Part shown: positions 5,672 to 11,965 of the stretch, piece by piece
How the letters are laid out: each line of letters opens with the position of its first letter
Numbering within the stretch: position 1 is the stretch's first letter
From: CALRGE01 sp964365765
Lineage (GTDB): Bacteria > Patescibacteriota > Gracilibacteria > UBA1369 > 2-02-FULL-48-14
Direction: 5' to 3'
Length of the DNA: 13,239 nt
Assembly: GCA_964365765.1 (NCBI GenBank)
Contig: CAYIRB010000025.1
Location: 1 to 13,239 of the forward strand
Translations under genes and position numbers: made by a program
The notes under the pieces: model-generated
What the model was told of the DNA's origin: nothing
The model's input: the letters and a program-made list of their open reading frames with translations, nothing else
Database searches by the model: none

Positions 5672-7447
5672 TTAAGTATTATCGGCTGAAGCCGTGAGGT
5701 TAGCCGCGCCCTGCACCACCGTAACGGTTCTTGGGTTTGGAGTGATTACATTGCCGGCGGAGTCGCGCAAATTGCGAATGGCGACTTCATAGCGCTCGTC
5801 TTCCTGAATTGTCATGCCGGCAGTAGTCAGAATAATCGCCGACCCTTCAACGCGCACCTTCGCGATTCCAATCACGTCCTTGGTTTCGGAGTCCGCGTAA
5901 TCCATGTCCGTAACCTGGTAATTCAAGGCGTCGCCGCCAAAGTCGGTCGGGATCGGCTCGTTAAAAACAATGGTGATTTCATTCAAGCCGGTAATTTCAT
6001 GAGAGACTATGCGGGGAGGATTTGTATCAGGCGTTACCATGAAAAAAAGGTTTTGATCGCTTATGAGATTCGTCTCAAAAAATCCGACGTTTTCCCTGAT
6101 GTCGAAGAAATTAGAATCGAGTGATTCCCCCTGCGGAACGTGAACAATCACGCGATAGCGGTCCGCCAAAGTGCCGGGTTGTTTGCGAAGCTGAAGGTTG
6201 TAAACCCCGTTGTTCCAAACATATTCCGGCAATGTGTATTCGTAAGTGTAGGATGCGTTCCCGCCGACCGGAATGTTAAGCAGTTCGCCCAAAACATAAG
6301 CGTCGGCGCGGTCTTCCTTGACCGTCGCGCCCGCTGTGACGGTTGAGTTCAGCGGAATGAGCGTGCGCAAGTAACCCGTGTAAGGTCCGCTTAATGGAAT
6401 ATTCCAAATTCCGTTGTGCCGGATATCGATTGTAACTTTCGCGTTTACGACCGGATTGCCGAGAATGTCTTTTTCGCTTGTGACGTTCAAGTCGTAAGTG
6501 ACGTCGCGCGTGATGTAACGATCGCTTTTCATCCCGCCGTAGTTCGCGGTAACGACGGCGACGAAGTCGCCGGAGTTTGATCCCGGGAGCCCGCCGTCCC
6601 AACCGCGCTTGGCAAAGGCATTCGCCAAGCCGCTTCCGTTAAACGACGCTATCATGTGTTTTTCGTCAAAAGCTTGCGCGAGTTCGTCCAAAGCTCCGGT
6701 AATTCTCCACGGGAAAATCAAGGTTTTTTTGATTATGCTTTTAACAATTTCGCCACTGATGTTTTTTCTTTTCGCGAGAGCTTCTTCATTGTGGCGGTCG
6801 ATGTCCGAAACAACCGTGCTTAAAGTTTCAAACAAGTTCCCTTCAGTCAGCTTGTAGTTTTCGACCGTCAAAGGTTCGTAAAGAGCGACCATTCTCTCCA
6901 AAAAAGTAAAATCCGCCGCAATAACGCCGTCAATGCGCGTTTTGGGATACACCATGTTATAAAACTTGATGAGTTCGTCCTTGGTCTTGGAAAAATCGGG
7001 ATCGTAGTTCGCGTCGCGGAAGTTATGCCCCTCATAGCCCGGCCCCTTCAGAAGTGTCGCGAGCACGAGTGGCGGCTCAACATAGTCATGTTTATCGATG
7101 TCGCCGTAAACGTCGTGGAATTCGATTCCTTTATAAATTCCATGGCTGAATTTCAAAACGCCGTAACTCGAAATAAATCCGCCTGTCGGCCGCAGTTCGT
7201 AATTATTCTGGAAAAGCACGAGGTAATTGCGCGTACCGAAAGGAAAGCCGGTCAGTGAAAAAAACTTCGGCATCATGAATCTGAATGAACCGAGCAGAAA
7301 CCAAATCGCAAGTAAGACGAAAGCAACGGTGATCAAAATCCATTTACCGATTTTATTTTTCAAGACGCCGCCTTTTTTTGGCGCTTCCCGTGTCATTTTA
7401 TGCAAGGGTTGATAGCCGCTTGCGCCGTACTGGTTGTACATGTTCAT
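5672..7447 (-). CDS. DUF4012 surface protein with C-terminal Ig-like domain
   Basis: This 591-residue protein has a cytoplasmic basic N-terminus, one membrane helix (about 34-53), and a large external part. Residues 74-97 contain the DUF4012 signature (NYLVLFQNN, ELRPTGGFISSYG). The middle (about 110-300) is the rest of that domain, and 300-470 is beta-rich. Residues 474-580 look like a bacterial Ig-like domain (PPRIVSHEI, ITIVFNEPIP, NYQV, YEVAIRNLRDSAGN). DUF4012 is common in CPR and Actinobacteria; its function is not established, though cell-surface or polysaccharide-related roles are plausible. Two in-frame ATGs lie close together (7447 and 7441) and the choice between them is not decisive. 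It follows lysyl-tRNA synthetase after 24 bp and precedes guaA by 4 bp, an operon-like arrangement that mixes unrelated functions. Confidence 0.85.
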   Translation of the reverse strand: MNMYNQYGASGYQPLHKMTREAPKKGGVLKNKIGKWILITVAFVLLAIWFLLGSFRFMMPKFFSLTGFPFGTRNYLVLFQNNYELRPTGGFISSYGVLKFSHGIYKGIEFHDVYGDIDKHDYVEPPLVLATLLKGPGYEGHNFRDANYDPDFSKTKDELIKFYNMVYPKTRIDGVIAADFTFLERMVALYEPLTVENYKLTEGNLFETLSTVVSDIDRHNEEALAKRKNISGEIVKSIIKKTLIFPWRITGALDELAQAFDEKHMIASFNGSGLANAFAKRGWDGGLPGSNSGDFVAVVTANYGGMKSDRYITRDVTYDLNVTSEKDILGNPVVNAKVTIDIRHNGIWNIPLSGPYTGYLRTLIPLNSTVTAGATVKEDRADAYVLGELLNIPVGGNASYTYEYTLPEYVWNNGVYNLQLRKQPGTLADRYRVIVHVPQGESLDSNFFDIRENVGFFETNLISDQNLFFMVTPDTNPPRIVSHEITGLNEITIVFNEPIPTDFGGDALNYQVTDMDYADSETKDVIGIAKVRVEGSAIILTTAGMTIQEDERYEVAIRNLRDSAGNVITPNPRTVTVVQGAANLTASADNT

Positions 7448-7471
7448 TCCATTCGGGTTAGTTTAAAGCTA

Positions 7472-9034
7472 TCAATCCTTGAACCTGCGCACAACAAATT
7501 CGCGGTCGAGGGCTTCCAAAAACCATCCCGCTTGCGGACCGGAATCTTTTCCGATCAAAGACAAATAAATCGCGCTGAAAGCTTCACGCGCCTGTAGAGG
7601 CGAGGCTTTTCTAATGGCATGAATCCGCGCGTGCAACTCTTCACCGCTTTGTTTTTTTTGCAGTTCGTCCGCGATTTCCGACAAGAAATTTTTTTGATCC
7701 TTTGTAAGCGACTTTGCCGATGCCGGTAAAGTTTTTTGAATGGTGAATTTAACGGATTCAGGCGCGTATTCCTTAAGCCACAGTTGCACGAAATGCAATC
7801 TTTTCTCCAGTTCTTTTTTATCGTCTTTGCTGAGTTTGGATTTTTTTAATTTCGAGACTTCGGCCTCGATATCAAGATGCGGCATTTGCGCCATGAATAC
7901 AAGTCTGGAAAAGCGTGGCCTATAAACATCTTTGATTTTTTTCGGCTCGATTTGGGCGAAATAAAACGCCCGCGCGAAGTCTTTGTTTACTTCTTCCACT
8001 TTTGCGAAGTAATGGTCGGCGCATTCATCGTATCGGTCGAAAAGCCGTGGGATTGTTTCGTCGTTCGGATCGAATTCGATTGGCTGATTCGGACGTGAAC
8101 GAATCATTAAAAAACGAATTAATTCCGGAGGCAGAATACGATAAATTTCATAAGCCATTGCTCCTTCTCCTTTCGAGGAGCTCATTTTAGCGCCGCCGAA
8201 GAGAAAAAATTCGTAAGGAATATCGAATGGAACGTGCGTTTTGAAAACTTCTTTCGCGATTCTGACTCCCATATCATGGGAACCGCCGGCCGCGCCGTGG
8301 TCTTTGCCGGAACCTTCAACGTCCACATTGTAGACTTTCCATTTTACCGGCCACTCGACTTTCCAAGGAAGCTTCCCCTTGCCTTTAAAGGGCGCGATTT
8401 TTCCTTTGTGGCCGCAACCTTCCGCCCATTTTACCATGTCCGGTTCGCAGACGTAGGTTGCCATTTTGCCGTCCCAACCGGTGACTTTTGTGCTTCCGAT
8501 TTTGCCGCAGTTTTCGCAAACCACCTGAAGCGGGCGCCAATCGTCCGGCTTAACCGACCCGGAGCCCTCTTTATATATTTTTCGAATTTGAGCTTCACTC
8601 CGCATCGCTTTTATTATCCACGGATCGTATTCGCCCGCGTCGTATTTTTCGCTCGCCAAAGTGTATTCCGTTTCCAAGCCCAAAGAGTCGATTACTTCAC
8701 GGAATTCGTTCCCGAAATATTCCGGTAGATTCTTGGCGGAAGCGTCCGGGGACGGCACGTCGCGGAGCGGTTTACCCATGTGTTGCTTGAATTTTTTCGC
8801 GTCCAGATAAACCGGAAGGCCGTCCATGGGATCGATATCGTTGAATTCGTAAATGAAACGCGCGGTGAAACCGCGTTCGCGAAGAGCTTGCGCCACCACG
8901 CCGTGCAAAACCAAGCCTCTGAGCGACCCCACGTGCACCCGTCCGGAGAGAGTTTTTTCATCTCTAACCGTGAACTCCTTCTTATCAGGATTGGCTTTAA
9001 TGATTTCTTCCGCGACTTCATCCAGCCAAAACAT
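7472..9034 (-). CDS. lysK: Lysyl-tRNA synthetase, class I
   Basis: This enzyme charges tRNA-Lys with lysine. It is the class I (archaeal-type) form, unrelated to the class II LysS of most bacteria. The HIGH-type motif is GRVHVGSLRG (31-40) and the KMSKS-type motif is AKMSSSKGEG (282-291). A zinc-type insertion is visible as C173, C176, C196 and C207. The C-terminal third is helical and fits the anticodon-binding cage domain. An upstream in-frame ATG at 9088 would add 18 residues, but I place the start at 9034. The family normally begins close to FWLDEVAEEI, and a perfect TATAAT at 9060-9065 would put the transcript start between the two. That gives 520 residues, a usual length. There is no Shine-Dalgarno before the start. 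No second lysyl-tRNA synthetase is in the window. Confidence 0.93.
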   Translation of the reverse strand: MFWLDEVAEEIIKANPDKKEFTVRDEKTLSGRVHVGSLRGLVLHGVVAQALRERGFTARFIYEFNDIDPMDGLPVYLDAKKFKQHMGKPLRDVPSPDASAKNLPEYFGNEFREVIDSLGLETEYTLASEKYDAGEYDPWIIKAMRSEAQIRKIYKEGSGSVKPDDWRPLQVVCENCGKIGSTKVTGWDGKMATYVCEPDMVKWAEGCGHKGKIAPFKGKGKLPWKVEWPVKWKVYNVDVEGSGKDHGAAGGSHDMGVRIAKEVFKTHVPFDIPYEFFLFGGAKMSSSKGEGAMAYEIYRILPPELIRFLMIRSRPNQPIEFDPNDETIPRLFDRYDECADHYFAKVEEVNKDFARAFYFAQIEPKKIKDVYRPRFSRLVFMAQMPHLDIEAEVSKLKKSKLSKDDKKELEKRLHFVQLWLKEYAPESVKFTIQKTLPASAKSLTKDQKNFLSEIADELQKKQSGEELHARIHAIRKASPLQAREAFSAIYLSLIGKDSGPQAGWFLEALDREFVVRRFKD

Positions 9035-9059
9035 TGTAAGAATTGTTAAATGTAGTTGC

Positions 9060-9065
9060 ATTATA
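9060..9065 (-). promoter_or_regulatory. TATAAT -10 box of lysK
   Basis: On the minus strand TATAAT (9060-9065) lies 25 nt before the chosen ATG at 9034. The -35 region at normal spacing is poor (TGCAAG/ATGCAA), which suggests help from an activator. The box overlaps one copy of the repeated octamer TTGCATTA. Confidence 0.55.
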
Positions 9066-9143
9066 GAGGAATGAATCCGAACTTGCATTAAAAAAACTTA
9101 TGAACGCGGACGTCCTTTCGCCCACGGGAATTTGCCGAAAGTC

Positions 9144-9233
9144 CTTATTGCACGCAGTTTGCATTAAGCAGGTTGGAACGGTACCTCGTGACAAAAAATG
9201 ATCAGGTAATTGATGCAAATGACTTGCAATAAG
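9144..9233. repeat. Long imperfect inverted repeat between dnaB and lysK
   Basis: CTTATTGCA (9144-9152) pairs with TGCAATAAG (9225-9233). Inside it, TTTGCATTAA (9158-9167) pairs with TTGATGCAAA (9210-9219) with one wobble. The two segments are separated by a symmetric 5/5 internal loop, giving arms of 24 nt around a 42-nt loop. The whole gap 9035-9290 (256 bp) has no convincing gene. It holds the lysK promoter, this inverted repeat and several TTGCA-type motifs: TTGCATTA at 9056-9063, 9083-9090 and 9159-9166, plus the variant TTGCAATA at 9224-9231. It could be an operator array or an RNA hairpin after dnaB. There is no T-run after the arm on the dnaB strand, so a Rho-independent terminator is not supported. 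Confidence 0.55.
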
Positions 9234-9290
9234 CAATATGACCGAATTTGCGTATGCGAAGGTGTCCCGCTCATCGAGAACGCCGTTTTG

Positions 9291-10664
9291 TCAAGCGGCT
9301 ATGTACTCCGGAACTTCACCGTAGTTGTGCTTTCGGTCGATGTCGAAGAATTTCATTTGCTCTTTCTTGAACAGCAGTTCAATGCGGCCGGTCATGCCAT
9401 GACGGTGCTTGCGTACAAAAATGTCCGTTATACCGGCACGGTCGGTGTCTTCTTCATAATAATCTTCGCGGTACATCATAAGCACGACATCCGCGTCCTG
9501 CTCGATGGCTCCGGATTCACGCAAATCCGAGAGTTGAGGGATTTTTACAGGACGGCTTTCAACCGCGCGGGAGAGCTGTGAAAGGGCGAGAATCGGAATA
9601 TGAAGTTCGCGCGCGAGGCCTTTGAGCGAACGAGAGATTTCGGAGATTTCCTGCACGCGGTTCGTAATCGAATTGCCGGTTTTGCCGGCGGACATCAACT
9701 GGAGGTAGTCGACGATAAGCATGTCCAGTCCATGTTCCATCTGGAGGCGTCGCGCCTTCGCTTTCAGCTCGGCGATGGATGCGCCCACGGAGTCGTCGAT
9801 GAAAATTTTGCATTTGTTCAACTGGTCCATAACTTGTCCCATCCGCATAAAGTCGTCCTGACTGAGTTTTCCCGATTTCATTTTCCATGAATCGACTCCC
9901 AATAGTGAAATAAAGAGACGTTCCACAAGCTGTTCCTTCGACATTTCGAGCGAAATTATTCCGATGGTTTTGCCTTTGATAGCAATATTTTGCGCGATAT
10001 TCAGCGCGAGCGCCGTCTTGCCCATAGATGGTCGCGCGGCGAGAATAATAAGATCGGAAGGCTGAAGACCGGTGAGGATATTGTCCATTGAGCCGTAGCC
10101 CGTGGAAAGTCCCTTGTATTTTTCCGACGCCTCCGGATCGTGCAGGTCGGAGATTTTTTCGTAAGTCTGCCCGAGAATTTCTTTGATATGCACAAATCTG
10201 TTCTTCATGAAAGTCTGGGATACTTTGAAGAGTTCCTGTTCCGCTTTGTCCACCAACTCGTCGACTTCCTGATCTTCTTTGTAGCCGAGGGATGTGATGA
10301 CGGCTCCCGTCGAGATTAACTTTCTAAGCGTTGATTTTTGTTTGACTATCATCGCGTACTGAAAAATGTGTGATGAGGTAAGCACCTCATCGCAAGCCTC
10401 CGTAAGATAAGACTGGCCGCCAACCAAGTCCAATTTGTCGTTATCGCGCAACCAAGTTGTAACCGTCAAGATATCAATCGGCGAACGTTTGTTAAAAAGT
10501 TCCATCATCGCCATGTAGATGATTCCGTGCGTGTCATAATAAAAATCATCCGGTTGAAGCATGTCCGCGATTTTGACGATCGCGTTTTTTTCTATCATCA
10601 CGGAACCCAAAACCGATTTCTCGGCCTCGAGACTGTGTGGAGGGACTTTGACTTGTTCAACCAT
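9291..10664 (-). CDS. dnaB: Replicative DNA helicase DnaB
   Basis: DnaB is the hexameric 5'-3' helicase that unwinds DNA at the replication fork and recruits primase. At 457 residues it is a normal length and has no intein. The N-terminal helical domain (1 to about 110) is followed by a linker and a RecA-type motor. Visible motifs are Walker A RPSMGKTA (211-218), the catalytic SLEMS (238-242, E240), Walker B LIVDYLQLM (316-324), ALSQLSR (360-366) and the KHRHG arginine-finger region (419-423). The start at 10664 gives the usual SLEAEKSVLGS opening (11-21). A weak promoter lies 19 nt upstream. It is separated from lysK by 256 bp of repeat-containing DNA and probably forms its own transcription unit. 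Confidence 0.97.
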   Translation of the reverse strand: MVEQVKVPPHSLEAEKSVLGSVMIEKNAIVKIADMLQPDDFYYDTHGIIYMAMMELFNKRSPIDILTVTTWLRDNDKLDLVGGQSYLTEACDEVLTSSHIFQYAMIVKQKSTLRKLISTGAVITSLGYKEDQEVDELVDKAEQELFKVSQTFMKNRFVHIKEILGQTYEKISDLHDPEASEKYKGLSTGYGSMDNILTGLQPSDLIILAARPSMGKTALALNIAQNIAIKGKTIGIISLEMSKEQLVERLFISLLGVDSWKMKSGKLSQDDFMRMGQVMDQLNKCKIFIDDSVGASIAELKAKARRLQMEHGLDMLIVDYLQLMSAGKTGNSITNRVQEISEISRSLKGLARELHIPILALSQLSRAVESRPVKIPQLSDLRESGAIEQDADVVLMMYREDYYEEDTDRAGITDIFVRKHRHGMTGRIELLFKKEQMKFFDIDRKHNYGEVPEYIAA

Positions 10665-10683
10665 GAATGAATTAGGGCTGTAG

Positions 10684-10711
10684 ATTTTGACACAGTTCGC
10701 AAAAAATTCAA
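10684..10711 (-). promoter_or_regulatory. Possible dnaB promoter
   Basis: On the minus strand TTGAAT (10706-10711) and CAAAAT (10684-10689) are separated by 16 bp, each with 4 of 6 consensus matches. The -10 ends 19 nt before the dnaB ATG, in line with the short leaders seen for the other minus-strand genes here. It is weak evidence on its own. Confidence 0.3.
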
Positions 10712-10802
10712 GAAAGCGGGCTTGCCATGCCGGTCTTTAGGTTTTACCGATTGATACCGACCTTCTGTTTTATTTGATGAATTTCTGAATCATGGTCGTT
10801 AA

Positions 10803-11072
10803 CGCGCCTGCCCAGAATTATCAACATTTCATCCCTATCTTGAAAAGTCGAGGCAATGGTAATTTTCTTTATACACCGCCAAAGAATACGGTCAAGAAAC
10901 CGAGCGATTATTACAGGAAAAATTCAGGACTTTCACAAGACTCTCAGCTAAAAATATGTTCCAACAAATTTGGGAAATACATTCCGCGCTTGCCATCCTG
11001 ACGAAATCGTGTATAGTGGAGTTTATGATTCAAACGGATCAAAAATCTCATCATCAAAAACCTCGCGGCTAG
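10803..11072 (+). pseudogene. Possible gene remnant with one internal stop
   Basis: This stretch lies in the 568-bp gap 10665-11232, which holds no clear intact gene. One plus-strand frame runs from 10803 to TAG 11070-11072, broken only by TAA at 10860-10862. Its translation reads like ordinary protein (PELSTFHPYLEKSRQW, stop, SLYTAKEYGQETERLLQEKF, later MFQQIWEIHSALAILTK). A different frame gives an unbroken 69-residue ORF at 10792-11001 that looks less protein-like (NGNFLYTPPKNTVKK). I do not recognise a family. It could be a decayed gene or a chance open frame. The short stretch 10712-10802 shows nothing I can name. Confidence 0.25.
10990..11017 (+). promoter_or_regulatory. Promoter upstream of the structured leader
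   Basis: TTGCCA (10990-10995, 5 of 6) is followed after 16 bp by TATAGT (11012-11017, 5 of 6). This is among the best -35/-10 pairs in the window. Transcription would begin near 11024, with no intact gene for about 200 bp. Confidence 0.5.
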
Positions 11073-11133
11073 CGGGTAGTTTGATGTGAGTCCAACCCCT
11101 ATGCCGTGCTCCGTGTGTACGGTTATTTTTTTA
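11024..11133 (+). ncRNA. Candidate small RNA or attenuator leader
   Basis: Between the promoter and the terminator lies about 110 nt with visible secondary structure. CATCAAA (11052-11058) pairs with TTTGATG (11080-11086). Inside, CTCGC (11062-11066) pairs with GCGGG (11072-11076) around a 5-nt loop. The terminator hairpin follows. A 15-codon ORF (ATG 11025 to TAG 11072, with two consecutive histidine codons) sits at the predicted transcript start and ends inside the first hairpin, so a leader-peptide attenuator is one option. An independent small RNA is another. I match it to no known riboswitch or RNA family. Confidence 0.35.
11103..11133 (+). terminator. Rho-independent terminator
   Basis: GCCGTGC (11103-11109) pairs with GTACGGT (11117-11123), including G-U pairs, around a 7-nt loop. 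It is followed by TTATTTTTTTA to 11133. It lies 100 bp before the next gene, so it ends a separate small transcript or attenuates read-through into that gene. Confidence 0.55.
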
Positions 11134-11172
11134 TATGTATTTATATTTTACTTTCCATATCGGTCATCGACA

Positions 11173-11212
11173 GCATAAAAAGCTCGCCTTCGGCGTTGTT
11201 ATGCGAATTTTT
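11173..11212 (+). promoter_or_regulatory. Second hairpin and T-rich tract before the two-gene unit
   Basis: GCATAA (11173-11178) pairs with TTATGC (11199-11204), and inside it CGCC (11185-11188) pairs with GGCG (11192-11195) around TTC. A T-rich tract follows from 11208 up to the start codon at 11233. It resembles a degenerate terminator or a regulatory stem. The same stretch holds a possible weak promoter (TTGTTA 11196-11201, 17 bp, TTTAAT 11219-11224), which would give a nearly leaderless transcript. Confidence 0.35.
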
Positions 11213-11232
11213 ATTAATTTTAATTTTATTAT

Positions 11233-11961
11233 ATGGAAAAACTTAAACTATCAATTACAAAACAACTAAAACAAAATCCTTCCGCGGAAGCTCAGGTTAG
11301 GGATTGTCTTGGAAATAAAACTTATGCCGATGCTATGCGCGTAAGTGACTCCGCGACATTGGAGCTTTTGGAAGCCGGCTATACCGACATCGCGGTAATA
11401 AGAAACGCCGTCGCGTTCGAAGCGCTGAAGCTGGCGCTTGAAACAGGTCAAACCGATGACGAAAACGTACCAAAGGTTTTGCAAATATCCACCGGAATCG
11501 ATAGTGGAATGAGGCTCTTATGGTTGCCGGCGTACGGCAATTCAATCTGGCAAAACGGTTTGAGAGAACCTCGCCTTTGCACGCCGTTCCCAAATGCAAT
11601 GCGCGCCGATGCTGAAATCGCGAATGTCGGTAAGGAAAATCCGACGCCCGTTCCGCTGATGTATAAAGTCGCGGAGAATTTGAGTCGCGCGGAAATCGAC
11701 AAAATTCGCGGTGATTGTTCATGCGGTGACACAAGTTGGGCGGGCTGTCCGGCATTTTACGGCTACTACACTCCCGAAGAAGTGTCCGGCAATGGGCGCA
11801 AGTGGAATACCGGCGAATGGGAAATCGGCACCGGCACCCAACTTGGCGTGACCGAATACGGACTTTGGGTATCCGCCAAAATCAAGGAGGTTTTTGATAG
11901 CCCGGAAGCCTCCGAGTTAAAGCGGGTACTGGCAAATTTTATTCGTAATTTTAACTTTTAA
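11233..11961 (+). CDS. Hypothetical protein, first gene of a two-gene unit
   Basis: I do not recognise this 242-residue protein. There is no signal peptide or membrane segment, so it is likely cytoplasmic. Residues 1-75 look helical. The central part has aromatic and proline-rich elements (LLWLPAYGNSIW, 95-106; EPRLCTPFPNAM, 112-123). A compact cysteine group is at C162, C164 and C172 (DCSCGDTSWAGC), followed by a tyrosine/tryptophan-rich segment (PAFYGYYTPEEV, 173-184; WNTGEWEIG, 191-199). With C116 the cysteines could bind metal or be redox active, but no known motif is matched. The ATG follows an AT-rich tract with no Shine-Dalgarno. The next gene starts 4 nt after the stop, so the two very likely act together. 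The structured leader upstream may control both. Confidence 0.65.
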   Translation: MEKLKLSITKQLKQNPSAEAQVRDCLGNKTYADAMRVSDSATLELLEAGYTDIAVIRNAVAFEALKLALETGQTDDENVPKVLQISTGIDSGMRLLWLPAYGNSIWQNGLREPRLCTPFPNAMRADAEIANVGKENPTPVPLMYKVAENLSRAEIDKIRGDCSCGDTSWAGCPAFYGYYTPEEVSGNGRKWNTGEWEIGTGTQLGVTEYGLWVSAKIKEVFDSPEASELKRVLANFIRNFNF

Positions 11962-11965
11962 TTTT

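Noticed and set aside
9144..9233. Rho-independent terminator for dnaB
   Set aside because: On the dnaB strand the hairpin is not followed by a T-run and its loop is 42 nt.
9018..9236. Minus-strand 72-codon frame over the lysK promoter region
   Set aside because: It covers the TATAAT box and the repeat cluster, has no protein-like features and would overlap the start of lysK.
10792..11001. 69-codon open frame on the plus strand in the gap downstream of the dnaB promoter
   Set aside because: No Shine-Dalgarno, no recognisable motif, and a neighbouring frame looks more protein-like; treated as a chance open frame.
11060..11133. Hairpin resembling domain V of a group II intron or a retroelement template region
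   Set aside because: No reverse transcriptase gene, no repeat pair and no intron boundaries are present; the hairpin followed by a T-run is better explained as a terminator.
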